Positions 43,442 through 54,600 of a stretch of 64,000 nucleotides of DNA are shown in pieces. Source of the DNA: Gracilariopsis chorda (Eukaryota; Rhodophyta; Florideophyceae; Gracilariales; Gracilariaceae); contig NBIV01000033.1 of assembly GCA_003194525.1 (NCBI GenBank), positions 335,564 to 399,563 of the forward strand. Reading direction: 5' to 3'. Within the stretch, counting starts at the first letter, position 1. Every line of letters begins with the position of its first letter. The notes beneath the pieces were generated by a model. That model made no database searches. It saw nothing but the letters and a program-made list of their open reading frames with translations, and was not told the origin of the DNA. A program made the translations under genes and the position numbers.

Positions 43442-44656
43442 ATGTCGCACTTGGAGTATTTTCCATGCTACGACCCTATGTTCAGTGACGCTCCCGCTCA
43501 CTTCGACTACCCCAATTACAGAACCTACCATATGGCTCGCAGTTACATCAAGGTCTATGCGCAGCAATTCGGTCATTCCTCCACAGACTACACAACGGGT
43601 TTCACTCGCAAGATTCAAGCAGACGATGCTGCCGATGTCGAGGCATCTTTTAACGAGTTAAAGAGCGGCCAAATGATCGGAAAGCAGGGCTTTGGAGCCA
43701 CGACAACCACCAACATCTTCTGTCTCAGTTATTCATCAACCTTGCTTGAAGACAGAAACTATAGCCTTTCGCGAGACGATTGGAGGCGGGCGTTGGAAAT
43801 TGCGGCACAAACTGGAAACGCATGTCGTACTATGGGTTGACATTCTTGACATAGCGAATCGTACCCAGCCGTGGGGTGAGGAACAGCTTTGCCCATATCT
43901 TATTTATCCAGCCATCTTCGTGGCAATTGCAAAATCTAAAGACAAGAACGAATCGCTGCGAATGTGGCCTGCTCTAGAAGCGACTATGGGGCAGCTCGAT
44001 GCCGGTTTAATCACAGAACGCGTTGCCCAGCATAGCGGCCATTTCATTCCGTTTCAGGCAAGGAGCCAAGGCGTGTACTATTCCATGACAGTGGTTTGAG
44101 GTCCGAAGGTTGAAAGAGAAGCATTTGAACTACATGTTGCTTCCGGTAGGTTTAGGGGGTGTCCGACATTTCACCAGGGAGACTACGACATATTGTTGGC
44201 CACTCTGCACCTTAATATCCGTCGATGGCAGGTTGAAGATGGAGACTTCTTTGCAGCACTAGACAGACTTGAGCTGCTGTTCAATGGAATGGCCAGAATG
44301 AAAATAGAAGGTACTTCTACCAGGTGGGTGACGGACTGGACGAAAGGAATGGTTCCCACAAGAGGGCGGCATGATCTCAGGGCTCTCCTCAATATTTGCT
44401 CGTGGGAATATCCAAGGATCTTATGAGGTTTACGGATACAAAAACTGGCTATATTGTCTCGTAAATCGCGGTGGAAAGAAAATTCTGCTGAGGATGTTTG
44501 ACGTGGACGGAACACTTCGTCCAGAAAAGCTGAGGACAAATGCATATGCTCCAATTCCTGTTGGCAAGGATACTGCATTCTTGGGGAACATTCTTGGAAT
44601 AGAAAAGTTGGCAAAGCTTGATGGCACGTTTGACCTCAGCAGGGTGGAGTGGGAAT
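43442..44656 (+). CDS. Unrecognised protein of about 405 aa, split by two 1-nt shifts and one stop
   Basis: Starts at the ATG at 43442 (MSHLEYFPCYDPMFSDAP). The frame changes near 43813 in an AAA run, where one base fewer would continue as LETHVVLWVDILDIANRTQP. A TGA at 44097-44099 interrupts the same frame, which then continues with VEREAFELHVASGRF. A second shift near 44366 in a G run leads to SSIFARGNIQGSYEVYGYKN and the final stop at 44656. LWVDILDIAN faintly recalls the LWIDxLCIxQ core of HET-type domains, but the match is too weak to assign. Coding on the plus strand looks certain; the product is unknown. Confidence 0.65.
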
Positions 44657-44907
44657 AGCAGTATTGAGGTACCTTGTACCACGTCGTCTGCCCCAGCGAA
44701 GGCCCTCTCACACTATTCCTACGGTATCCTTTCATCAGTGTTGCTCGGGCGACGCCAGAAACGCGTTCACAATGTGGTCGACGACTCTGTTGCCAACGAG
44801 CTCCAACCTACGTCTTCTATCGCTGAGCCGCACTGCAGCAGCGACCAATCTGCTGCTACAACCCTTCCCAGAGGCCAGCTCGTCATTCTCATCACACACC
44901 ACTTCCA

Positions 44908-44927
44908 TCTCTCTCTTTCTCTCTCTT

Positions 44928-44978
<51 letters not shown>
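44908..44978. repeat. CT-rich microsatellite
   Basis: (TCTCTCTT)n grading into a pure (CT)n run of about 36 bases. It lies between convergent genes and is low-complexity only. Confidence 0.92.
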
Positions 44979-45082
44979 ACGGCCATCAATCCCTTACTTT
45001 CTAGATTGTTTGGAAAGCTATCTTTAAAGGTAGTCTTCTCTCCTCAAGAAGACTATTTCCGTATTTCTCAAAGCTTTGCTAT

Positions 45083-47287
45083 TCACAGCGCTGAAAAAAG
45101 AGCTTTCAAACCTATCAAAGCGGACGACACCCCTTGCAACAGCAATAATCTTTCCACAATTGCATGCCGAACTTCGAGCTCCCTGCGATTCCCAACACTC
45201 CCACCGCGCTTCAAATCTGACATGATCACCCCGCTACTCAAGTTTCGTGAAGCACTCCTGTTCATGAGCATCTCCTCGAAAGCCAGTGCATACAATTCCA
45301 ACCAACTTAGGTTACTTGGCACCTGCAACACGGTGTACATCAGCACGCTTGGAACTTCCACTTCGCTCTTTTGTTCACCCTTGGCCCCCACTTTGTGACC
45401 CTTGTGACCTGCCATACTATTGTCTGAACGCGCTGGTTCACCGTTGGCTGACGGTTCATGCGCTTTGTGATACTCAGTCAGCGGTATGATCGTACTCCAA
45501 TTCACGCGAAACACAACCTCCGCCGCAGCTTTCTTCCAAAGCAATACACCCTTGTGGCGTAATTTCCTGGCTTCCAAATCTTCCTTATGATATCCAGCAG
45601 ACGATCTGAGCACTTCAGCGAAAGGATCAATCTCAAAGGAAGGCGTGCCTTCATCGCTGTTGTTGGCTATTTCCCCTCCTTCCTTTGCCTCCGCGACATC
45701 GGCTAAAGCCGCTAGCACAAGCGCGGGCATTGGAAGGAGCAAGTATTCTTCATGGACTTCCTCCAACTGATCCACTAGAATGGTGCCCCTTAGCACTGGA
45801 AATCGACGAAGTAACTCTTCACATCCTATCAAGTTCGGTTCTTTAACCCCACCAGACCAAAATTTGCCGAGGTAGCTCTGCTCTTCGACAAGTTCAGTCT
45901 GCGAGAGAAAATGTCCACTACCGCGAGCATGACTGCGAAAGTCCGTTAACAAGTTTTTCCCGATGTAGACGGGGGTTTATTGCTTGCTTGGTACGGGACA
46001 CAACCCAAATGTCTTCCGTTCCATCCGCATCAAGGTCTGCAAGTTCGCTGGGGCATCGAATAGACTTTTGGACTGTGCACTCTGGGTCTCAAGAGGCGCT
46101 CATCTTTGAACAACAGGGTGTTCGGGCTCATGTTGTGAAAATGCTCCGTACGCCCTCAAACGCACGTAGTACTCACGAATAACCAAAGAGTACAGTGCCA
46201 TGTAATGGTAACTTTTTAAAGAAGAGCTCTCATCGGAAGTTTGCTGCAGCGACACCAACTCCGCGAACCATTCCCCAAAGCCGTTGGGCAAGAAACATCG
46301 TACGACGTACGTGCCAGGGTCAGGATGATACGCACTACTGAATGAAAGCTCTACCGGAACAAAGACAATTTCAGGATGGGTATCGAAGCCTAGAGCTACG
46401 CTGGGGGAATCAAGACTTTCTAGTCTTCCACGTATACCCGAACTTAACGAGAGAGACGATAACTCGGACCGCTCGTTAAGAAGCTCTCGGTCATCCTCGG
46501 CATCCCAACGGCGACCCGGCTTCGCGACTGGATTTAAGTATATCGAGTCTTCGAAGGCGATGTGACCCTTTGCATTCAGTGATGCCAGCACAGAGACATG
46601 GCTTATGTCTTCAGAACGTCCAAATGCATAGCCGGCACCAAGTGCGGAAGCTCTGGAGCGGGCTATGAGCGGCGAGGACAGACGTCGTCCTGGGTCGATC
46701 TCAAGCGCGATAGTCACAACACTGACAATAGCAAGGACGAAAACGTCGAAGCCTTTCATCCATGCAAGAAATACGAGTTCAGCCGAAAGGAGCATGGCAG
46801 CTAACCCTAACTGCAGTTTCCACTGCTTGAGCATAAGGATGAGCTGAAGTAATGAAGCCTGGCGACGTACATCGCGCCTAGCTTACGCGTCGTCCTTGAG
46901 TGAGCCGAATACGCACCATACAAGGGCCGCCGACAGGAGTGGCTGTACGCACTGCGCCCATGCCCATGATTCGGAGCCCCATGGGTCGTCAAGGACAAGG
47001 GTACCAAGAACGGGTACGAAGTGGTTGAGCAGAACGATGCCGGCCATTAACAAGCCTTGCCAAACGGTCCATAGAGCAGCGTGGGATGGCGAAGTGCTTC
47101 GAAATTTGTCCAGAGGTGGGCGTGTGCGGATTAGGCGAGTTTTAAAAGACCAAAGACGAAGTACGACCAGCAATATACAGGAGAATGCGAAGATTATGGT
47201 GTCCCTGGTTGAGGAGGAAGCGGCGATCTCAACTTGGTCGACCTCGTTCTTCTTCGGGGAGACGTAGGCACTGCACATGTTGCGCAT
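45083..47287 (-). CDS. Multi-pass membrane protein-like gene, about 735 codons, with three in-frame stops
   Basis: One minus-strand frame can be followed from the ATG at 47285-47287 to 45083, with stops at about 46883 (TAA), 46100 (TGA) and 45978 (TAA). Hydrophobic segments lie early (IIFAFSCILLVVLRLW; GLLMAGIVLLNHFVPVLGTL; PLLSAALVWCVFGSL) and after the first stop (LGLAAMLLSAELVFLAW; VFVLAIVSVVTIALEI). The rest is soluble and acidic. Near 46010-46060 another frame reads ELADLDADGTEDIWVVSR, an FG-GAP/VCBS-like calcium loop, suggesting a local double shift. Family not recognised. The start ATG lies inside a 61-bp palindrome, so the true start is uncertain. Confidence 0.55.
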
Positions 47288-47335
47288 CGTGTCTCACGTA
47301 CGAGGCTCGTACGTGAGACACGATGCGCAACATGT
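47275..47335. repeat. Perfect 61-bp palindrome between divergent genes
   Basis: Arms 47275-47304 and 47306-47335 are exact reverse complements over 30 bases around a single central G at 47305 (left arm ends CTCACGTACGAG, right arm starts CTCGTACGTGAG). It overlaps the predicted start of the minus-strand gene and lies about 170 bp before the plus-strand gene. Confidence 0.95.
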
Positions 47336-47506
47336 CACGTTGGTAAGCATTTTTCAGATCGCGCGAATCGAATGAAGCGAACGAAACAAGCTGCGCAACC
47401 GGCATTACAGCGGAGCAAATTCATGGGAACGAAGACGAGCTTGAAGATTTAAAAGCTTTTCCCCAGTGCAGAGATTGCCCTTTGTCCTCCTCAACACCCA
47501 AACACG

Positions 47507-50005
47507 ATGAGGACAAGGTCTCAAGCTCGCGTACTTCGTGAGAAATCGCAGAACACCGTCCACAACATGGTGGGAGGACGGGTTAGAGAGCGAGAGAAAT
47601 CAAATACTGTGACAGAACACAACATCTCACCAGGAGCAGATCGAAGAGATGACTCCATTTCACCAGCAAAGACGCAAGACACCGCAAGTCAAGACGCCGT
47701 AGTTGAAGGCGACACCGAGGGGCAGCATTGCCAAGACGCCGCAATGGAGGGCGACGCCGAGGGGGAGCAATGCGACGCAATTTCACCAGCAAAGACGCAA
47801 GACACCGCAAGTCAAGACGCCGTAGTGGAAGGCGACACCGAGGGGGAGCATTGCCAAGACGCCGCAATGGAGGGCGACGCCGAGGGGGAGCAATGCGACG
47901 CAATTTCACCAGCAAAGACGAAAGACACCGCAAGTCAAGACGCCGTAGTGGAAGGCGACACCGAGGGGCAGCATTTCCAAGACGCCGCAATGGAGGGCGA
48001 CGCCGAGGGGGAGCAATGCGACGCAATTTCACCAGCAAAGACGCAAGACACCGCAAGTCAAGACGCCGTAGTGGAAGGCGACACCGAGGGGGAGCATTGC
48101 CAAGACGCCGCAATGGAGGGCGACGCCGAGGGGGAGCAATGCGACGCAATTTCACCAGCAAAGACGCAAGACACCGCAAGTCAAGACGCCGTAGTGGAAG
48201 GCGACACCGAGGGGCAGTATTGCCAAGACGCCGCAATGGAGGGCGACGCCGAGGGGGAGCAATGCGACGCAATTTCACCAGCAAAGACGCAAGACACCGC
48301 AAGTCAAGACGCCGTAGTGGAAGGCGACACCGAGGGGCAGCATTGCCAAGACGCCGTAATGGAGGGCGACGCCGAGGGGGAGCAATGCGACGCAATTTCA
48401 CCAGCAAAGACGCAAGACACCGCAAGTCAAGACGCCGTAGTGGAAGGCGACACCGAGGGGGAGCATTGCCAAGACGCCGCAATGGAGGGCGATCCCGAGG
48501 GAGAATATTGCTATAACGCCGCAGTGGAGGGCGACGCCGAGGGGGAGCAATGCGACGCCAAAGGAGAACATTGTCAAGACGTCGGAGCAGGGGGAGACAT
48601 ACAAGGCGAGCTCTGTCGGGAGTCGGGAGTGGCGATCATTGACCCACCAACGGCACACCGAGACGACAATAGCGCAGTGGAGGAATGTGATCAAGGTCCA
48701 GATCCGGAGCCCGCCGGACCAGAGGACCGTTGTGACGAGAGGGGAGTGGGAAGCGATATCCAGGGGGACTCTTGTCAACAGACGGGAGTTGCAGTCGTAA
48801 AAATAGATCAAAACCGCTCAGTTCGGGGCACTACCAGGAAGGAAGCGCTGACCGTACCGGGAGGGGCATCTGTTAATGACGCATTTTCGGATCTCGTCAA
48901 TGTCGAAGATGGTGAATACGGCCAAGAAGATGAGTGTCACAGTGAAGCATCTACTGATATCGGAGAGGGCTCGGGTGAAGGTATAGGAAATGAAATATCT
49001 GATATTGAAGTTGGCGAGGAGTCCGTGGGTACTACAGTTCCGGTCCTAGATGGTACCATTCCTAATATTCTACGCTGGACTATCGCGCACTTAAAAGAGA
49101 ACCCAGCGAGAAAGAGAATCAACGTGGCTCCGGCAATTGTAATTGGTGAGAGTGTGACATTCTGGTTGGGTGGACAGAGATTCTGGGACAATATCGTTCG
49201 CTTCGCACGTATGCTGTCCCTGTGGGGATCTTACGAGAATGTCCTGTGGGCCATGGAGTTATATCCGTCATCAGTGCTGGTCAACACCGGCTTCAGACCT
49301 CTTTTTGAGAAGAACAAGAAGCTTGGAACGAAGCCTATTGCTTGTCTTCTACCGTACCCTAACGCTTTCTCTGAATTCAGCGCGTCGAAAGTTCACAGCA
49401 CTGCAAGAAACTGGTATAAGGATGACTGCTTTACGAGGCTGCAAGAGACTGCAGTCCATTTGACTGCTATTGCTGAGTATGTTTTACGTTGTGCGTTTAT
49501 ATCTCGCAAAAGTTCTGATGTCATGAAATCATTTATGGACTCCCTCACCACAAGGATCACTATGATTGAGACTGGCAGTAATTCACAGCTCGTGCTCCGA
49601 GGATCGAAAGGATTGTTGAGGGACATGCCAGAAGAAGAAGCCGACATGTGTCTGAGGATGGCTATGAAAGCAGCTCACAACGCAGTTGTTCGCGGCTTGG
49701 CAGTTGCGGGTCGCAAGAAGGGGAAAAAGAAACAAAACCTGGAGGCTCGTCAGAAAGTCGACCTTCTGCAGATTCAAAGTATTCCGGCCCAGGTATCGGA
49801 TATTCTGATAGCAAACGTAGAGCTGTCACTAATGGAGATACTCGGGGGAAAAACGGAATGTCAAATCCTAGACAGCGACGAGTTTGAATTCAGGATGAAA
49901 AGGGTGTTGCGAGGCGTACAGTATCTTTATCAGACGGTTGGAGTTAAGTTCTTCAATGCAGTGTATGAATGTATTGAATCCCCTCCCCGTTCAAACGACA
50001 AGTAG
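47507..50005 (+). CDS. Acidic repeat protein of 832 aa with seven 41-residue tandem repeats
   Basis: Single open frame from ATG 47507 (MRTRSQARVLREKSQ, basic) to TAG. Residues about 49-335 are seven near-identical 41-aa units (AISPAKTQDTASQDAVVEGD, then TEG.HCQDAAMEGDAEGEQC), followed by degenerate copies and an acidic region to about 520. The C-terminal 310 residues are globular and helical (ILRWTIAHLKENPARKR; SVTFWLGGQRFWDNIVRFAR; LRRGVQYLYQTVGVKFF-like end). No known family was recognised in the globular part. The KKGKKKQ patch near residue 745 could be nuclear localisation (inference). Intact, unlike its neighbours. Confidence 0.82.
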   Translation: MRTRSQARVLREKSQNTVHNMVGGRVREREKSNTVTEHNISPGADRRDDSISPAKTQDTASQDAVVEGDTEGQHCQDAAMEGDAEGEQCDAISPAKTQDTASQDAVVEGDTEGEHCQDAAMEGDAEGEQCDAISPAKTKDTASQDAVVEGDTEGQHFQDAAMEGDAEGEQCDAISPAKTQDTASQDAVVEGDTEGEHCQDAAMEGDAEGEQCDAISPAKTQDTASQDAVVEGDTEGQYCQDAAMEGDAEGEQCDAISPAKTQDTASQDAVVEGDTEGQHCQDAVMEGDAEGEQCDAISPAKTQDTASQDAVVEGDTEGEHCQDAAMEGDPEGEYCYNAAVEGDAEGEQCDAKGEHCQDVGAGGDIQGELCRESGVAIIDPPTAHRDDNSAVEECDQGPDPEPAGPEDRCDERGVGSDIQGDSCQQTGVAVVKIDQNRSVRGTTRKEALTVPGGASVNDAFSDLVNVEDGEYGQEDECHSEASTDIGEGSGEGIGNEISDIEVGEESVGTTVPVLDGTIPNILRWTIAHLKENPARKRINVAPAIVIGESVTFWLGGQRFWDNIVRFARMLSLWGSYENVLWAMELYPSSVLVNTGFRPLFEKNKKLGTKPIACLLPYPNAFSEFSASKVHSTARNWYKDDCFTRLQETAVHLTAIAEYVLRCAFISRKSSDVMKSFMDSLTTRITMIETGSNSQLVLRGSKGLLRDMPEEEADMCLRMAMKAAHNAVVRGLAVAGRKKGKKKQNLEARQKVDLLQIQSIPAQVSDILIANVELSLMEILGGKTECQILDSDEFEFRMKRVLRGVQYLYQTVGVKFFNAVYECIESPPRSNDK
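47651..48511 (+). repeat. 123-bp coding minisatellite, seven copies
   Basis: Units start at 47651, 47774, 47897, 48020, 48143, 48266 and 48389, each exactly 123 bp and differing by only a few bases; degenerate partial copies follow to about 48600. Because 123 is a multiple of three and the unit lacks stops in several frames, the minus strand and another plus frame are also open here; those frames are by-products. Confidence 0.96.
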
Positions 50006-50109
50006 CGAGTTTTAAGTCGGTTATGTTTGTAAAATGCCAATCGAAACCTACGCATGGGGAGCGAAGGGCACGCACGTATCTATCTTTGGCCTCTCACTTC
50101 TTTGTCTTA

Positions 50110-51254
50110 TCAAACCGCTCTCCGAGAATAGTTCCAGTACATAGACACTCTAGGAGAGAACCCTGCTGCCTCGTCATAGCGGGCAACTGATCCCCGCATC
50201 TTTGTTCTGAAGGGGGTTCTAGGAACCAGACCTTGCGTCTTTGAAAGGGGGTCTCTGCCCGAGGATAACTTCACTAATGGTGGAGGTGGCAGAACTACAA
50301 CGGACACGGACCCAGATGGCTTGAGGTTTGTCTTCTCGTTTAGCTTTGCTTGCTGTGCAAGAAGTCGTTTTTGCTCATCGACCTTAGCTTGTATTACTTG
50401 TAAGTTATGAAGAACAGTGCCGTAATTTGCGCCAACCGGAGCTACCGTAGACCCATGGTGCTGAGATATGGCTTGGTACGTTTCCGGTATCGTTGGTTGC
50501 TCTCCAAACGCGCCAGCAACGTTTTGGACGTTACCACCTACTTGGAGCTGCGCACCTCCGAAACCAAAGCCCGCACCTTGTGCTTGTGAACCGGGTTGCG
50601 CTGTGAAACCAAAGCCTCCTCCCGGCGCCGTTTCACCAAACCCGCCAAAGCCAGTGCCTGATTGTGGGGCGAAGCCTTGTGGGGCGGGATTTTGATTACC
50701 GAAACCCACAGTAGGTTGAGCTGCTCCAAACGGGGGTGACGGCTGTTGGGTTCCAAAGATGCCTGACTGCGTATTAGGTGCGGTGCCAAACACAGATCCA
50801 GTTGAACCACTTCCAAAACCTGTAGTTGCTTGTGCAGCGCCGAGGGACGTAGGCTGGGCCGCGGAGGCCAAGGGGGTTCTTTGGCCGAAGGCGGTGGTGC
50901 TCTGTGGATTGGCTACTCCAAAGCCAGCTGTAGATCCGAACGTTGGAGCGGTATTACCGAGCCAAAGGCTGGTTGCGAGGAGCCGAAGGGCGCCGTGGAG
51001 CCAAACGCATTGCCGCCGAAGGAAGAAGAACCGAAGGAGGATCCGAAGGAGGGGGTGGACTGCGCACCGAAGGCAGAGTTGGACCCAAAGGCGGATGACG
51101 AGGCGCCGAAAGCTGAGGACTGACCAAAAGCTCCGAAGGAGGATTGCGCCTGGCCGAAGAGCGAGTTGGACTGGGCGCCGAAGGCGGGGGTGGAGCCGAA
51201 GGCGGACTGGCCAAAGGGCGACTGCTGACCGAAACCGCCGCCGAATGCAGACAT
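50110..51254 (-). CDS. FG-repeat nucleoporin
   Basis: The start is the ATG at 51252-51254 (MSAFGGGFGQQSPFGQSAFG). Dense FG repeats (SAFG, PAFG, SLFG, GFG) run for about 110 codons, then a 1-nt shift near 50957 (a G run) passes into a second frame with more FG repeats to about 50560 (TGFGGFGETAPGGGFGF). The C-terminal part is non-FG with a short coiled-coil-like helix (LHNLQVIQAKVDEQKRLLAQ) and a basic tail ending at 50110. FG nucleoporins line the nuclear pore and bind transport receptors (family knowledge). Which nucleoporin it is cannot be said; GLFG autoproteolysis features of Nup98 are not seen. Divergent from the SET gene with a 365-bp gap. Confidence 0.83.
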
Positions 51255-51618
51255 GGTAGCGGATGTGCTGAGGATGCGCGGGCGTATGTGTACGGGCGTA
51301 CACGTGTATCAGAAAATGTTGTACCTCATTTTGCATTTTGAAGTTTGAACGATGCGCGCGCCATTTCAAACGTAAGTCTGCCGATATTTTCAGCGAGCAT
51401 CTGCTCGCGAAGCGAAAGCGAATGCGCCGCTGTTTCGTTTCGTAGCGCGTCGCAGTCGGTGGTGCCACTCACCCGCACGCCCGAGCATCACGTTGCCGTT
51501 CGCAGTCTCCTGCATACCTCGCCGCATCCAACCGCAGCGCTCCATGACGTCCCCCTGCTCGCGAACCGCTTCCATTGCCCACCCACCCCCCCCTCTGCAC
51601 CGCCATGCGTTCGCACTC
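51255..51618. promoter_or_regulatory. Bidirectional promoter region, nucleoporin and SET genes
   Basis: A 364-bp gap separates the start codons of two divergent genes. It must contain both promoters. No specific element was identified. Confidence 0.5.
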
Positions 51619-54600
51619 ATGTCTTCCAGCTCTCACCATCAAGCTGCACTTGAGCGCCTCGTAGCACAGCTCGATCTTCTGCAATCGCGACTGCGCGTCT
51701 CTGTCAATTCACATCCGCCCCGTTCCCCCTCACCTCCGGTTTCGGCTCCGCCTTCGGTCTCCCTCTTCCCCTTCTCCATGCCATTCCAATCCGAACTCGA
51801 CGACGTCCAGGCGCTCGACAAGTTCCTGCACCAAATTTGCGAGAGAACCTTCGGCGCTAGACCTTCCGCCCAATCATCTCTCCATCCCCACCAACCGCAT
51901 CGCCGCCGCCCACGCTCAGCCCACCCCAAGCACACAACTTCCCGCACCCCCACCCCGGAACCGTCGCACCGCCCGAACCTTTCCCGCCCCAAGTCCGCCA
52001 AGTCGCACTCACCCACCTCCTCCTCGCCGCCCGCCTCTCACCCACCCTCCCGCACCCCGAAGCACCCGAGAACGCCCGCCACACCCACCAATCTCCGCTC
52101 CTCGCGCCCGCCTCCAATCGCCCTGCGCTCAGTCCCCGTCCTAACAACTGCGACAAACCTACGCTCTGCTCGTGTCGACGCCCCGAATTCCTCCACCTCT
52201 GCAAAGCATGCATTGGTCTCCATTCGCCGCCCGAGCCCAAAGTCCGTATCTGCGTCACATGACACTCAGTCGCAATCTGTCATTCTCCGCCTTCGCATCA
52301 AGCCATCTCGCGATTACCATCCGTCAGATCAACAGCCATCCCAATCTTCGAATCGCACCAGGACTGGCGGCAAGCGTCCCCGCCATCTACCTGAGCAGCA
52401 ACACAAACTAGCTTCCGAAGACGAGCAGAAGCCCATACCGGCATCGCGTAAGCATCGTGCTTCCACAACATCTCCACACACCCAACGCCACGCCCGCGAC
52501 TCGATGGACGAAACCCCATCGTCCGAATCTCGAAGGCCCGCCAATCGCGAAAAGAATCATCCGCAGGAAAAGCTTCGCAATCGCCAACACCAAAAGCGCA
52601 GCGACAAGCACTCTGCCGTTCAATCGAATGTTCCACTAGATTCACAAGAACGTACTCGTTCCCACCATTCGAGTGAGAGTGTGCCGAGATCCTCTGCGCG
52701 AAGACGGCGGAAAGCCCACATCATTACCACAGATTCCGACGACGAAGGTCACGAATCCGACAATTACCGACCAAGACCGCGATCCCCTCGCGAATACTCA
52801 CGTAAACCCGGGAGCGGCGGACACAGCGACCCCGAGAAACCTCCAACGCACACCAAGTCGCCGCAGGAGTCACCCGCACAACCACCTCCTACGACTTTGC
52901 AATCCCCGCTTTCCTTTGCGCACAAGTCCATGTCTTTGTCGTCTACTGATGGTCTGGATGATGCTGGTATATTGAAACGCAGGAAAAGCCTTGCGACTAT
53001 CCCAGGCTGTGAACAATTTGAGCACTTCAGCGTTTTTTCTGTATAGCAGAGCTCTGTGTCATCACCATAAGAAGGCTCTAGATTCCATGCAGATGAGCTA
53101 TGAAGATCAGATTATATCTGGAAAAGTGTTTGACGCCTTATCCTACGATATCGAAGATGATCAGTGGCAGCAGTGGATCACTGAAGATAAAAGCAATGAT
53201 ACATCCTATCCCCCGGGGCTTTCCAAAAGCCTGGACGCTGTTCAGTTCATGTTGCGACTGCTGGAAGAAACTGTTGACTCCGAGGAAGAAGTCGCTGGCA
53301 AAGTCATGCAAGAATGGTACGAAAGGGGGTTAACGACTGAGTTGGCCAACTGGATGCTCACGGCTCTCAAGTTTTGGTCTGCAGCAAAGCACCATGAAGG
53401 AGAGCACGATGAGAACTACAGCGAGCTCGTGGACTGGATAATCCGCCTTAGCTGCAGCATTATCACATACGAGCTCAGTCCCTCCTCTCTTATATACAAA
53501 GTGAAGAATTTGCAAGCAGACAACATGTTCATCTCCACCCTTCGGGTATCCTGCCCAGAGAAGGCATATTTCCTTTTCACCGAGTACTGAACTCCATGGT
53601 GCAGTTTGTATCCGACTTCCCCGGAAGTTCTGGAAAGGAGTGCAAAATCTCTGTGTCCCAGCTAGTTCAGGCATCCCTATCGCGAAGTGGTGTTCCGTGG
53701 AGTGAAAACAGTCCTCAGAAAGACGCTTGGAAAGCAATTCATGAGTCGAGCCTCGATTTGCCCAAGACCCTATATCAGAGCGATTTCTTTTGGTCCTGTC
53801 CGTTCACAAAATCGTTGCAGCAGGTTCGAAGAGAACCGCTCACTGCGGACAGCTGCTTTGATGTTGGCTTTCTGGTCAATGTTGTGTCGTCACCTCTTTT
53901 CATGCGTGAACTCTTGCAGAATCAGTCTAAGTGCTTAGAGTTGTTGTGTGATGTGATGACCAATACTTTGCTGGTGTTAGGTCGCGAACCCCTGATGTCC
54001 TTCCGCACTATCATAAGCGAAGAGAAGCATTATCCTTCCGTTCCAAGCGTTCTTGACCTATTGTTAACGCTCTTGTCTTCCACTGTGATGCAAAGAGAGC
54101 TGCTCACGACCGATACCATGATCAAGAGGCTGTTTTTGGAGTCAGTGGACGGTCTGTTGATGCGTAGTGCTAGAATGGGTAGCAACGCACATTTTCAAGA
54201 CAATCTAAAGCGACTAGCTGGAAAGACGCTTCTTGAACGAAGTGCTTGGGACTCTATCCTAGAGAAACCCCTCGCATCTGGAGTCATCAGTGACAGGAAG
54301 ATAATGGTGAAACAAAGAGTGCTTGCGTTCAATGCCCAAGTTCTTGCCTCGATGGGAAAGAGTTTGGAGGATGGATCCCGCGATATGTCTCAGATGAACA
54401 CCTTGAAGGCGTATTTGGCTACGAAGGTTAACAACATGAGAAACCGCCGGCGCGTTTGGGAAGTCGTTCTTAGAATTCAAGGCGGCTTAGATCGCTTCTA
54501 CTGTGACTCTGGAAAGAAGGTAGAAGTTCTATCTCCGCAGGATCGCAATCATTTTTCAATGGTTGTGGAAGCCATACGGAAGCATTTCCAGTTGGACTCA

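Noticed and set aside
44735-44989. Frames with long Leu-Ser or Arg-Glu runs around 44.9 kb
   Set aside because: Translation of the CT microsatellite.
47583-48482. 299-codon minus-strand frame, Arg/Leu-rich
   Set aside because: By-product of the 123-bp repeat, which lacks stops on this strand; composition is a simple repeat, and the plus frame extends far beyond the array.
51657-52265. Minus-strand frames opposite the SET gene N-terminus
   Set aside because: Antisense shadows of a low-complexity Ser/Pro/Arg region; Gly/Trp/Arg-rich without domain.
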